This document shows, piece after piece, positions 8,062 through 16,276 of a DNA stretch of 64,000 nt. The notes beneath the pieces were generated by a model. It made no database searches, was not told the origin of the DNA, and saw nothing but the letters and a program-made list of their open reading frames with translations. Position numbers and translations under genes: made by a program. Every line of letters starts with the position of its first letter. Position 1 is the first letter of the stretch. The stretch comes from Cohnella silvisoli (GTDB taxonomy: Bacteria; Bacillota; Bacilli; Paenibacillales; Paenibacillaceae), in NCBI RefSeq assembly GCF_021190915.1, contig NZ_JAIOAP010000026.1:1-64000 (forward strand), read 5' to 3'.

Positions 8062-8533
8062 TTGTATATAAAACAAAAAGGAGTTAAGTGGTCAAATAGA
8101 GAAATATACAATTGACATTTTGCAAAATAAGCGATATATTTTGTTTATATAAAACAAGATTTTATATATAAAATAAATTCAATCCCATTAATGATCACAA
8201 CCAAAGGGCCATGATGCGAAAACAAACCGTTTTCAGCGCGATATTTCAAGCAACTAATGAAAGTGCATACCGAAAAGTGAGCTTTGGTTTTTTATTGGGA
8301 CCTCTTTTTATCGTGTTGACCGCGTGGCATAAATGTAATCCAGTCTATATCTTAAAATCAATTTTTATATAAAAACAAAAGGTTTTACAAATTAACTAAT
8401 TATACTCGAACTGGAGAGGGTATATATGTAATTAAAATATGACGTGTTGTTTTTTCGCAAATGGCTTATCCTGTACAGTCTTTCCAGAAACAATTTTGAG
8501 AATTTTCGATTAATTGTTTTATATAGAAAACAA
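8062..8533 (+). promoter_or_regulatory. Array of five AT-rich palindromic operator candidates
   Basis: Five copies of a TTG-TTTTATATAAAA-CAA type palindrome occur: 8062-8076 (TTGTATATAAAACAA), 8141-8157 (TTGTTTATATAAAACAA), 8159-8174 (ATTTTATATATAAAAT, perfect), 8362-8375 (TTTTTATATAAAAA, perfect) and 8514-8533 (TTGTTTTATATA, G, AAAACAA). One copy lies upstream of the promoter at 8112-8140, two abut its -10 box and two lie in the leader. This layout suits repression by looping or roadblock. The IclR regulator at 19856 is the obvious candidate binder, by position only. Confidence 0.7.
8112..8140 (+). promoter_or_regulatory. Sigma-A promoter of the catabolic cluster
   Basis: TTGACA (8112-8117), a 17-base spacer and TATATT (8135-8140) form a near-consensus promoter. 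The expected start, about 8147, falls inside an operator candidate. It gives a leader of about 500 bases before the solute-binding protein gene. Confidence 0.75.
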
Positions 8534-8646
8534 AAATGTTACTATTTAAGGAGGTGGTTGGGAGGAGGGTCAAGGCGGTTGGACCCAATACTTGCAACCG
8601 TGCGGCAGTGGGAATCAACGTTCTTTGGATAAACAAATCGGGAGGG
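8175..8646 (+). other. Long untranslated leader of the catabolic operon
   Basis: No gene is evident. ACCAAAG (near 8200) can pair with CTTTGGT followed by TTTTT (near 8284-8294), a possible long-range terminator. A very strong ribosome-binding-like AAGGAGGTGG at 8547-8556 has no well-spaced start codon after it. A second promoter-like box pair is not convincing. I recognise no known riboswitch. Confidence 0.35.
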
Positions 8647-8653
8647 TTACGAA

Positions 8654-10024
8654 ATGAAAAATGCAAAAGTATTTAAAGCGTTAAGCCTGATGTTGGTTTG
8701 TATGCTGTTTGTTGTAGCCATTGCGGCTTGCGGTGGAAACAACAATAATAACGCAAGCAACTCCCCAAGTGCCAGCGCAAGCGAGTCGTCGGCAAGCCCG
8801 TCCGAATCGTCGTCGGCTGAACCGTCCGTGGCGAAGCTGACCGGATCGATCGAAGTCGGTACGTTGTACGAGAATGATCCGATCGAGAAAGCGGTAGCCG
8901 ATGAAATCATGAAGAACAATCCGGGTACCGATATCAAGTTCACATTCGTTAACAGCAAAGCGAGACCTGCTATCGATCAACGTTGGAGAGCGGGAAATCC
9001 GCCGGCCATCGATTTCCAAATTTTCAACGGCATGATTGCGAAAACGCATGAGTTCGTTGATCAAGATAAGCTGCTCGACTTGACTCCTTACATGGACAGT
9101 CCTGCTATCGGTCAAGATATGTTATGGGGAGATTCCTTCTTGCCAGCCATCAAACCTCTTCTTACTTACAACAATAAAATTTACAGCGTGCCAACTAACG
9201 TTTCCGTCTTCCTTCTCTATTACAACAAGAAAATGTTCGAAGATCTGGGAATCAAGCCTCCGACAACTTGGGATGAGTTCATGACAGCAAGTGAAACGCT
9301 CAAACAGAATAAGATTGATCCGGTGGCGGTTACGGGAACGTTCAATCCTTATATGCAAATGTGGTCGGATTACCTTCTGCAACGCGAAGCCGGTTACGAT
9401 GAGACGGTAAAAGCTATCCGTGCCGGCGGCTTCAAGGACAATCCGAAGTTCCTCGATGCAGCGAAGAAACTCGAAGATATGGTCAAAAAAGGCTACTTCA
9501 TGAAGGGTTTTAAAGGAACCGACTTCACCGCAGCGCAAATGGCTTACGTTCAGGGCAAAACTGGCATGATACTGATGGGAAGCTGGTTGTCCGCGGAAAT
9601 GAAAGATTCTACACCGGCGGATTTCCAAATGGGAGTTGTTCCATTCCCGGCTACGAACGGTGCAGGAGATCAGCATGCGGTATTCGGATCGGCAATCATG
9701 TTCTCTATCGCCAAATCCGAGAAAAATCCTGAGCTCGCTATCGAATATGCCAAACAGCTAACGAGCAAAGCGTCCCAGACGAGAATGGTCGAAGAGCAAA
9801 ACTCTATTCCTTCCATTAAGGGCGTTGAAATTTCCGACAAGGTAATTGGATTGAAAGATGCGCTCTCCAGCGGCGACATGGTTATGCGTTACTTAGGTCT
9901 CGAGAATGACACCGATCTAAACAATGCATACGGAATCGAGGTATCCAAGTTAATGTTTGGCAAAAGCACGGCAGAGCAATTCATTGACGGCCTAGATACA
10001 ATCGCTAAGAAATTTGCAAAATAA
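8654..10024 (+). CDS. Lipoprotein solute-binding protein, sugar-type ABC transporter (family 1)
   Basis: The 456-residue lipoprotein has a signal peptide ending in a lipobox (IAAC, Cys26), then a low-complexity Asn/Ser/Pro linker of about 40 residues and a two-lobed family 1 extracellular binding domain. It would be anchored outside the membrane and deliver a carbohydrate or related compound to the two permeases that follow. GGGAGGG precedes the ATG. There is no ATPase gene in the cluster, so a shared MsmX-type ATPase encoded elsewhere probably powers the transporter. It is the first gene of the catabolic operon, behind the palindrome array. The ligand is unknown. Confidence 0.88.
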   Translation: MKNAKVFKALSLMLVCMLFVVAIAACGGNNNNNASNSPSASASESSASPSESSSAEPSVAKLTGSIEVGTLYENDPIEKAVADEIMKNNPGTDIKFTFVNSKARPAIDQRWRAGNPPAIDFQIFNGMIAKTHEFVDQDKLLDLTPYMDSPAIGQDMLWGDSFLPAIKPLLTYNNKIYSVPTNVSVFLLYYNKKMFEDLGIKPPTTWDEFMTASETLKQNKIDPVAVTGTFNPYMQMWSDYLLQREAGYDETVKAIRAGGFKDNPKFLDAAKKLEDMVKKGYFMKGFKGTDFTAAQMAYVQGKTGMILMGSWLSAEMKDSTPADFQMGVVPFPATNGAGDQHAVFGSAIMFSIAKSEKNPELAIEYAKQLTSKASQTRMVEEQNSIPSIKGVEISDKVIGLKDALSSGDMVMRYLGLENDTDLNNAYGIEVSKLMFGKSTAEQFIDGLDTIAKKFAK

Positions 10025-10032
10025 GAAGATAT

Positions 10033-10109
10033 TAAGCTCCTAGGAGCTTACGGACAAAACGTTATCTTAGTTCGGGTGTGCCCGGTGGTGCAGGTGGTGC
10101 CCGCCGGGC
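10033..10109 (+). other. Two intergenic hairpins between binding protein and permease
   Basis: A perfect 18-base palindrome (10033-10050, TAAGCTCCTAGGAGCTTA) and a second stem GCCCGG/CCGGGC (10080-10109) lie after the binding-protein stop. Such structures often stabilise the upstream message so that the binding protein is made in excess over the permeases. No T tract follows either one. Confidence 0.5.
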
Positions 10110-10172
10110 GACATCCCTTCGTTGGTTTATACCTGCCCAGAAGAATTCGGGCTATTAAAGGAGGAGACAGGA

Positions 10173-11054
10173 TTGTTCCAATCCGCCAGGCGTAAGTTGA
10201 TTCTGCCTTTTCTGCTCCCGGGACTCGCGTTTATCGTTGTTTTTTTCATCTATCCCGTTATTCAGAACATCGGTATTTCCTTTTCCAATTGGAACGGAAT
10301 TTTCAGAACGAACGGATATGTGGGCTGGGCTAATTATAGTAGGTTGTGGGAAGATCCGTACTTCCTCCAGGCAGTCAGAAATACGTTCCTCTTCTTCGGA
10401 ACCATGCTTGTCTTAATGTTTCCGATCATGTTCTTGCTTGCGATCCCCTTGCACGCGATTAAGAGGGGTAAATATATTTTTCAGTTTATGATTATTGCTC
10501 CTGTCGTTTTATCTGTAACGGTTGCGGCGGTATTGTGGAAGTTCCTATACAACCCCAATATGGGCCTTATCAATTCGGGATTAGAAGCGCTTGGATTGGA
10601 ATCGATTACGCGAATATGGCTTGGAGACAGCTCGACGGTATTGGTCGCTGTCTCGGTGGCATCCATCTGGCACGGCATCGGCACATGGGTGGTTCTGCTC
10701 ATTGCTGGGCTCGATAGGATTTCACCTGATCTGCATGAAGCAGCTAGCATCGATGGAGCGACGGGATGGCAGTCCTTCTGGAAAATAACGTTCCCACTCG
10801 TCTGGGATGTTCTGAAAACGTTGATCATCCTGGCTTTCATTGGCGCTCTGCAAACCTTCTCCTTCATCTATATCATGACAGACGGAGGGCCGCAGGGAAA
10901 TTCAGAAGTAATGGGCTCTTATCTGTACAAAATGGCGTTCACCGGCAACAATTTCGCTTATGGGGCTGCGATGGCTCTTGTGATGGCTGTATCCATTCTC
11001 GTCTTCAGCTTCGTCGGCAATCGCCTGATGAAGCGGGATTCGATCGAGTATTAG
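10173..11054 (+). CDS. Sugar-type ABC transporter permease, MalF/LacF-like
   Basis: The 293-residue inner-membrane protein has six predicted transmembrane segments and the cytoplasmic EAA loop (EAASIDGATGWQSFWKITFP, about residues 190-209) through which the ATPase couples. I chose TTG 10173 because AAAGGAGG lies eight bases before it; upstream codons in the same frame are unlikely to be translated. It pairs with the MalG-like permease 18 bases downstream and the lipoprotein upstream to import the unknown cluster substrate. Confidence 0.88.
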   Translation: MFQSARRKLILPFLLPGLAFIVVFFIYPVIQNIGISFSNWNGIFRTNGYVGWANYSRLWEDPYFLQAVRNTFLFFGTMLVLMFPIMFLLAIPLHAIKRGKYIFQFMIIAPVVLSVTVAAVLWKFLYNPNMGLINSGLEALGLESITRIWLGDSSTVLVAVSVASIWHGIGTWVVLLIAGLDRISPDLHEAASIDGATGWQSFWKITFPLVWDVLKTLIILAFIGALQTFSFIYIMTDGGPQGNSEVMGSYLYKMAFTGNNFAYGAAMALVMAVSILVFSFVGNRLMKRDSIEY

Positions 11055-11072
11055 GCAGAAAGGAGGGGGAGT

Positions 11073-11909
11073 ATGACCGGAAAATCGAAAGGAATGCGCT
11101 TGGCTTATGTTTACCTAAGCTTGTACAGCGTTTTTAATTTACTGGTTTTCGTGTGGATTTTCCTCACGGCAATGAAGGGGCAATCGGAGTTTTTCGCTAC
11201 AAGCCCCTGGTCGCCGCCCGAAGCGTTTAACTTAACGAACTTCAAAGAAGCGTGGAAAGTCGGACATATCGGTGAATTTTTCGCTAATAGCGCCTATGTG
11301 ACGGGAATATCGACCGTGGTTTGTCTTGTTGTGTCCAGCATGGCGGCTTATATACTAGGAAGGATTCCATTCCGGGGCAGAGGGATTGTTCAATTGGTAT
11401 TCATGCTCGGGATGATGGTTCCGCCGTTCATGATCGTTATTCCTTTGTTCTCCGTATTAGACAGTTTGTTGTTGTTAAATAGCCTAAACGGATTAGTTCT
11501 GGTCTATGTGACGATACAAATTCCGATGAACGTTTACGTGCTGACAAGCTTCTATAGAAGCTTGCCAACGGAATTTGAAGAAGCTGCGGCGATTGACGGA
11601 GCTTCTCCGCTCCGGACGTTCTTCACGATTATGATGCCGCTCACAATGCCGGCATTGGCCGCATGCGCAATTATTAACATACTGGCTTTCTGGAATGAGT
11701 TTCTCTTCGCGCTTGTTTTCTTGGGAGACAAGACGAAGCTGACTTTGCCAATTGGCTTGTTCTATCTCAACCAAGGTGCGGAATATTCGGGTAAGTGGAC
11801 GATACTGTTCGCAGGGATGGCAATTAGCTGTATCCCTGTACTCCTGCTTCTAGCGTTGTTCCAGAAACAATTTTCCCGCGGCATATCTCAAGGAGCGATT
11901 AAATTATAG
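11073..11909 (+). CDS. Sugar-type ABC transporter permease, MalG-like
   Basis: The 278-residue permease has six predicted membrane spans and an EAA loop (EEAAAIDGASPLRTFFTIMMP, about residues 168-188). AAAGGAGGGGG precedes the ATG. It is the second half of the permease heterodimer with the gene just upstream. The stop is 33 bases before the first amidohydrolase, so transport and catabolism appear to share a transcript. Confidence 0.88.
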   Translation: MTGKSKGMRLAYVYLSLYSVFNLLVFVWIFLTAMKGQSEFFATSPWSPPEAFNLTNFKEAWKVGHIGEFFANSAYVTGISTVVCLVVSSMAAYILGRIPFRGRGIVQLVFMLGMMVPPFMIVIPLFSVLDSLLLLNSLNGLVLVYVTIQIPMNVYVLTSFYRSLPTEFEEAAAIDGASPLRTFFTIMMPLTMPALAACAIINILAFWNEFLFALVFLGDKTKLTLPIGLFYLNQGAEYSGKWTILFAGMAISCIPVLLLLALFQKQFSRGISQGAIKL

Positions 11910-11942
11910 GTCTCGCAAGCGCAATCAGAAGGAGAGGGCCGT

Positions 11943-12782
11943 ATGGTATTTGATTGTCACACGCATTTGGCGGAGAAGGAGCATATATCTGGTTCGTTTC
12001 TAAGCGATGCGCAGCAAGCATGGGGTTCAGATTTCCGTCTTGCCTGCACTCCTAAGGAACATCGCGAGGCGATGAAGTCGTGCAGCGGCGCAATCATTCT
12101 AGCATTGGACGCTCCGTATATTGGCTTCAATGTTCCAAACGAATATGTAGCTGAATATGTAGCCGAGGATCCAAGCCGTCTGTTCGGCTTCGCCAGCGTT
12201 GATCCGAACCGGATCGGGGCGGATCGTTTGCTAGAGTCGGCGGTGAAGGAGCTGGGGCTCAAAGGGTTGAAGCTTGCTCCCATTTATCAGAACTTTCACC
12301 CGTTGGACAGCATGGCGTACCCGGTCTATGCTAAAGCTCAGCAATTGAAGCTGCCGGTTATGTGGCATCAAGGAACATCGTTCGTGCGTGAGGGGCCACT
12401 GGAGAAGTCAATGCCGGTGCTGCTTGACCCGGTCGCTCGTTCGTTTCCCGAGCTCAAGATGATCATCGCTCATCTCGGTCATCCTTGGATGGGAGAAGCG
12501 ATAGCTACCGTTCGGAAACATGCAAATCTATTCGCGGATATATCGGCACTCGGGAGTCGCCCTTGGCAAATGTATCGTGCACTAATTGAAGCTGTGGAAT
12601 ACGGCATCGAAGACAAGCTGTTGTTCGGCACTGATTTTCCTTTCTTTAATGTCGAGCGGACGATCACGGCATTAATGGGCCTGAACGGTATGTTGGAGGG
12701 CACGAATTATCCGCGTATCCCGGAGCGGGTTATCGACAAAATTCTAAATAAAAACATTCCTGAAGCGCTTGGCTTAGTTTAA
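11943..12782 (+). CDS. Amidohydrolase-2 family hydrolase, copy A
   Basis: The 279-residue protein is a TIM-barrel metal-dependent hydrolase of the amidohydrolase-2 family, which includes lactonases and decarboxylases acting on sugar acids and aromatic acids. Visible metal ligands are HTH (residues 6-8), WHQGTS (His142), the IIAHLGH strand (His177) and FGTDFP (Asp231). The next gene encodes a gap-free paralogue, about 76 percent identical by hand count. GGAGAGGG precedes the ATG. A lactonase or amidase step on the imported compound is plausible. The reaction cannot be assigned from sequence. Confidence 0.85.
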   Translation: MVFDCHTHLAEKEHISGSFLSDAQQAWGSDFRLACTPKEHREAMKSCSGAIILALDAPYIGFNVPNEYVAEYVAEDPSRLFGFASVDPNRIGADRLLESAVKELGLKGLKLAPIYQNFHPLDSMAYPVYAKAQQLKLPVMWHQGTSFVREGPLEKSMPVLLDPVARSFPELKMIIAHLGHPWMGEAIATVRKHANLFADISALGSRPWQMYRALIEAVEYGIEDKLLFGTDFPFFNVERTITALMGLNGMLEGTNYPRIPERVIDKILNKNIPEALGLV

Positions 12783-12805
12783 ACAACGGAAGCGAGGGGC
12801 TCCTC

Positions 12806-13645
12806 TTGATCTTTGATTGTCATACCCATCTTATAGAGAAGGAACATCTGACGGGAAACTTCCTAAGCGACGCCCTTCGAGTAGGGGGACAAGATTACAA
12901 CATGACTAGTACTTATTCCCAACATAGCGAAGCGATGAAAGATTGCTCGGGAGCGATCGTACTGGCCGTTGACGCTCCTTATATTGGCTTTAATGTACCG
13001 AATGAATATGTTGCGGAATACGTGGCCAAGGATCCAACCCGTATGTTCGGTTTCGCTAGCGTCGATCCGAACCGAATTGGAGCGGAGAATATTCTGGAGA
13101 ATGCGGTTAGGGAGCTGGGATTGGTCGGGCTGAAGCTGGCCCCCATCTATCAGAACTTCCACCCGCAAGCGAATATCGCTTATCCCGTATATGCTAAGGC
13201 CCAGGAGCTGAAGCTGCCGGTCATGTGGCATCAAGGAACGTCTTATCCTTCACAGGGTCCACTAGATATTTCCCGGCCCGTTTTCCTTGACCCAGTTGCT
13301 CGTTCGTTCCCGGATCTAAAGATGATCATCGCGCATCTCGGCCATCCCTGGATGGGAGAAGCGATAAGTGTCGTACGCAAGCATCCGAACCTGTTCGCGG
13401 ATATATCCGCGCTTGGCAAAAGGCCATGGCAAATGTATAACGCGATGATCGAAGCGATTGAGTACGGCATCGAAGACAAGTTGTTGTTCGGGACGGACTA
13501 CCCAAACTTCACCGTCGAACAAACGGTCGACGCGTTGACGGGGTTAAACCGTTTGGTCGAAGGCACGAATTTACCGCGCATTCCCGATCGAGTAATCGAC
13601 AAGATCTTGAACAAAAATGCGCCTGAAGTGCTGGGGCTTGTATAA
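12806..13645 (+). CDS. Amidohydrolase-2 family hydrolase, copy B
   Basis: The 279-residue protein aligns with copy A end to end without gaps; by hand I count 213 identical positions. All metal ligands are kept (HTH 6-8, WHQGTS, IIAHLGH, FGTDYP). Differences cluster at residues 21-41 and 147-158, stretches that in this family can line the substrate pocket, so the two may act on different but related substrates or form a heterodimer. The start is TTG with GAGGGG about nine bases upstream. It lies 23 bases after copy A, a tandem duplication. Confidence 0.85.
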   Translation: MIFDCHTHLIEKEHLTGNFLSDALRVGGQDYNMTSTYSQHSEAMKDCSGAIVLAVDAPYIGFNVPNEYVAEYVAKDPTRMFGFASVDPNRIGAENILENAVRELGLVGLKLAPIYQNFHPQANIAYPVYAKAQELKLPVMWHQGTSYPSQGPLDISRPVFLDPVARSFPDLKMIIAHLGHPWMGEAISVVRKHPNLFADISALGKRPWQMYNAMIEAIEYGIEDKLLFGTDYPNFTVEQTVDALTGLNRLVEGTNLPRIPDRVIDKILNKNAPEVLGLV

Positions 13646-13663
13646 GGAAGGGGTTTACCCGGA

Positions 13664-14767
13664 ATGAAGATCGTGTCCGTAGAAGCAGTTCCCGTCAATT
13701 TGCCGTTTCAGGAGCCGGTAAGCGATAGCTGGGGCAAATACGAGTCTTCCAATCACGGTATCGTCATTGTTCGGAGCGATTCCGGAGAGTACGGAGCAGG
13801 CGAAATTGCGTTCGCCTGGTTCGGAGGAGCTTTCCGCTTATGCGATGAAGTGAACGAGATGTGGGCACCGCGCTTGATTGGAATGAGTATATACGATACT
13901 GCAGGAATTATTGCTCTATTAGACTCTTTCTGTCCGTTCTCCAAGCGGCACTTGTTAGCAAAAGCCGGCGTAGAGATGGCGGTTTGGGATCTTATCGGGA
14001 AAACGTTACACGTACCCGTCTATCAATTAATTGGCGGCAAACAGAGGGATAGATTAAAGCTGACGGGCGGTTTTCCGATGGGTTCGGTTGACCGGATGGT
14101 GGAAGGTGCCGTACAGCGGGTTTCCGAAGGGTATAAGGAATTAAAGCTGAAGGTTGGCCTGGATGATAACAGGGACTTGGAAGCAGTTCGCTGTATAAGG
14201 GCAGCTATTCCCGATCAGATCCAATTGCGTGTCGATGCTAACATGGCTTGGAAAAACGCAAAAAGGGCAAAGGAACTTATCGACGAGATGGTGGAGGAAG
14301 GCGTGGGTATCGTGGAGCAGCCGTTGCCGGACACGCAGCTTGCAGATTTGGCGTGGCTTCGCGACAATACGAGGGCGCTCATCTTGATCGACGAGGGCGT
14401 ATGGGATGTGCATGATGCCAAGAGAAACTTGGATAGTCGGGCGGCGGACATGCTTCATGTCTATATTTCCGAAGCGGGAGGTATCGCGGGCTCCAAATCG
14501 ATCTTCGAGCTAGCGGCTTTGCACGGCACGGATTGTACGATCGGTTCGATGCCTGAAGGACGAATAGGTGCGGCGGCTTCCGCTCACGTAGCGGCGGCGA
14601 TGCCTAACTTATCTAATCATGCGTCGGATATCCGCGGTTTTACCGCTTACGTGCAGGATGTAACGAACGAAGACTTGATAATATCAGAAGGTTACCTGCA
14701 AGTTCCGAAAGGTCCCGGCCTCGGGGTAACGATCGATTTCGATAGATTGGAGAAGATGAGACGATGA
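13664..14767 (+). CDS. Enolase-superfamily enzyme (muconate lactonizing/mandelate racemase type)
   Basis: The 367-residue protein has the capping domain and modified TIM barrel of the enolase superfamily. The KxK base motif (LKLKVG, about residues 161-165) and three metal ligands (RVDAN, VEQP and IDEG, near 191, 217 and 242) are present. The second-face base is not standard: where muconate-type enzymes have a lysine and mandelate-type enzymes an aspartate, this protein has HVYISEAGG (tyrosine), and no catalytic His follows (GSMPEGRIG). It is likely a dehydratase or epimerase of a carboxylate, using mainly the KxK lysine. AAGGGG precedes the ATG. It overlaps the next gene by four bases. Confidence 0.85.
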   Translation: MKIVSVEAVPVNLPFQEPVSDSWGKYESSNHGIVIVRSDSGEYGAGEIAFAWFGGAFRLCDEVNEMWAPRLIGMSIYDTAGIIALLDSFCPFSKRHLLAKAGVEMAVWDLIGKTLHVPVYQLIGGKQRDRLKLTGGFPMGSVDRMVEGAVQRVSEGYKELKLKVGLDDNRDLEAVRCIRAAIPDQIQLRVDANMAWKNAKRAKELIDEMVEEGVGIVEQPLPDTQLADLAWLRDNTRALILIDEGVWDVHDAKRNLDSRAADMLHVYISEAGGIAGSKSIFELAALHGTDCTIGSMPEGRIGAAASAHVAAAMPNLSNHASDIRGFTAYVQDVTNEDLIISEGYLQVPKGPGLGVTIDFDRLEKMRR

Positions 14768-15501
14768 AATGGATCGATGCGCACTGCCATGTCGGTCAAG
14801 GAATCATGAATGGGTTAGATGCGGATAAGCTGCTAGCTGACATGGATCGGCTCGAGATCGAGCAGGCGGTCATCTTACCATGGGACCGGGCGATTGCGGT
14901 CGACAACGAAGAGGGTAACATGTTCACCCTTGAATTAGCGGCTAAATATCCAGACCGTCTGATTTCTTTCTGCACTGTAAATCCTTGGTTTGGTTACCGG
15001 GCTTTAGAGGAAATCGACCGGTGTGTCGCGCTTGGAACGAAAGGTTTAAAGCTTCACCCGCCTTATCAAGGCTTCCAAATTTCAGATCCGTTCGTCTTGC
15101 CTATCATCGAGAAAGCACTTACCTATAGTTTGCCCATTTACATCCCGACCGGTACACCAGTTGCCGCGATGCCAATGCAGCTAGCTTATGTAGCCGATCT
15201 ATATCCGGAAGGCACGTTTATACAAGGGCATTTCGGGTTTCCCGATTTCTGGATCGACTCGATTCCTTCGGTCGAGCATCGGCCGAACATTTACGTGGAC
15301 ATCGCCTACAATGCGATATCCACAATTGAGCACGCGGTGAAGACGCTTGGCGCGGAGCGGGTTTTATTTTCCTCCGATGCTCCGTATCTCTCTCTCGACA
15401 ATGAGATCGATAAGCTGTTGTCTCTCAGCATAACGGAGGAAGAGCGGCAATTAATTGGGCGAGACAATATGAAGGCGATTCTGGAAGGAGGGAGACGGTA
15501 A
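14764..15501 (+). CDS. Amidohydrolase-2 family hydrolase, variant with altered metal site
   Basis: The 245-residue barrel starts with the HxH metal motif (HCH, residues 7-9) and keeps the later HF.FPD and SSDAP elements (His and Asp ligands). At the strand-5 position, where copies A and B have WHQGTS and the next gene has FHDGTP, it has IPTGTP: the histidine is replaced by proline. That suggests a mononuclear or changed metal site, or a non-hydrolytic role. The start overlaps the enolase-family stop (ATGA), so translation is coupled. It shares more with the next gene than with copies A and B. Confidence 0.8.
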   Translation: MKWIDAHCHVGQGIMNGLDADKLLADMDRLEIEQAVILPWDRAIAVDNEEGNMFTLELAAKYPDRLISFCTVNPWFGYRALEEIDRCVALGTKGLKLHPPYQGFQISDPFVLPIIEKALTYSLPIYIPTGTPVAAMPMQLAYVADLYPEGTFIQGHFGFPDFWIDSIPSVEHRPNIYVDIAYNAISTIEHAVKTLGAERVLFSSDAPYLSLDNEIDKLLSLSITEEERQLIGRDNMKAILEGGRR

Positions 15502-15502
15502 G

Positions 15503-16276
15503 ATGATCATCGATTTTCATACGCATTTCAACGGCGGCGTTTATTCGGAGAAGTCAGATGCGGAGCACTTCATTTCAGTCATGGGTAAGAATGGGATCGA
15601 GAAGAGCTTATTACTTCCCTTTGACGGCTTCTTCAGCGATTTTCGCGAGGACAACGATCTGGTATCGGAAATTGTAGGCCGGTATCCAGAGCGGTTCGCG
15701 GGGTTAGGTACGATCGATCCTAGGCAGGGTGAGACGGCCTTGCGTGAAATCGACCGCTGTCTGGATGAGACAAATCTGATCGGCTTCAAATTCCATTCCT
15801 GGCTGCAGGCATTCGGTCCGCTGGACGTCGATTTCATGAGGCTAGCTGAAGAGGGGAACCGGCGCAAAGCATTGTTTTTCTTTCATGACGGAACACCGCC
15901 TTACTCAGAGCCGTTCCAACTGGCTGAGCTGGCGAAGAGGTTTCCTGATTTGACAATCGTACTCGGACATGCAGGTTTGCCCGATCTGTGGCACGAATCG
16001 ATGCTGTCGGCGCTTAAATACGATAACGTCTGGCTCTGTTTCTGCGGCACGCCCTTCTGGGGCATGAAAGAAATGACCGAACGGATGAACGGGGAACGGA
16101 TCGTATGGGGCTCCGATTATCCCGCCGCCAAGGAACAGGATATTCTCGAGAGAATCAAACAGGTGAAATACTTGCCTTGTTCCGACAATATGAAGGAAAA
16201 AATCTTATATAGCAATGCCGTCGAACTGCTGCGCAAATACGAGAAAAACAATCCGGTGGTAGGTGGTTCCCGTTGA
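15503..16276 (+). CDS. Amidohydrolase-2 family hydrolase, fourth copy
   Basis: The 257-residue TIM-barrel hydrolase has HTH (residues 6-8), FHDGTP, LGHAG and GSDYP, so the full metal ligand set is in place. GGAGGGAG precedes the ATG, which comes one base after the previous stop. Its 3' end overlaps the creatininase-family gene by four bases. It is the fourth amidohydrolase-2 protein in 4.3 kb, an unusual density for one pathway. Likely roles are lactone hydrolysis or decarboxylation. Confidence 0.82.
   Translation: MIIDFHTHFNGGVYSEKSDAEHFISVMGKNGIEKSLLLPFDGFFSDFREDNDLVSEIVGRYPERFAGLGTIDPRQGETALREIDRCLDETNLIGFKFHSWLQAFGPLDVDFMRLAEEGNRRKALFFFHDGTPPYSEPFQLAELAKRFPDLTIVLGHAGLPDLWHESMLSALKYDNVWLCFCGTPFWGMKEMTERMNGERIVWGSDYPAAKEQDILERIKQVKYLPCSDNMKEKILYSNAVELLRKYEKNNPVVGGSR

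Noticed and set aside
8384..8406. Second promoter TTTACA/TATACT
   Set aside because: The spacer is only 11 bases.
8444..8632. 62-codon frame in the leader of the catabolic operon, with AAGGAGGTGG inside
   Set aside because: The strong ribosome-binding-like site has no start codon at a workable distance and the product is not protein-like.
8112..8653. Known riboswitch in the catabolic operon leader
   Set aside because: I could not match any conserved riboswitch blocks; palindromes explain most visible structure.
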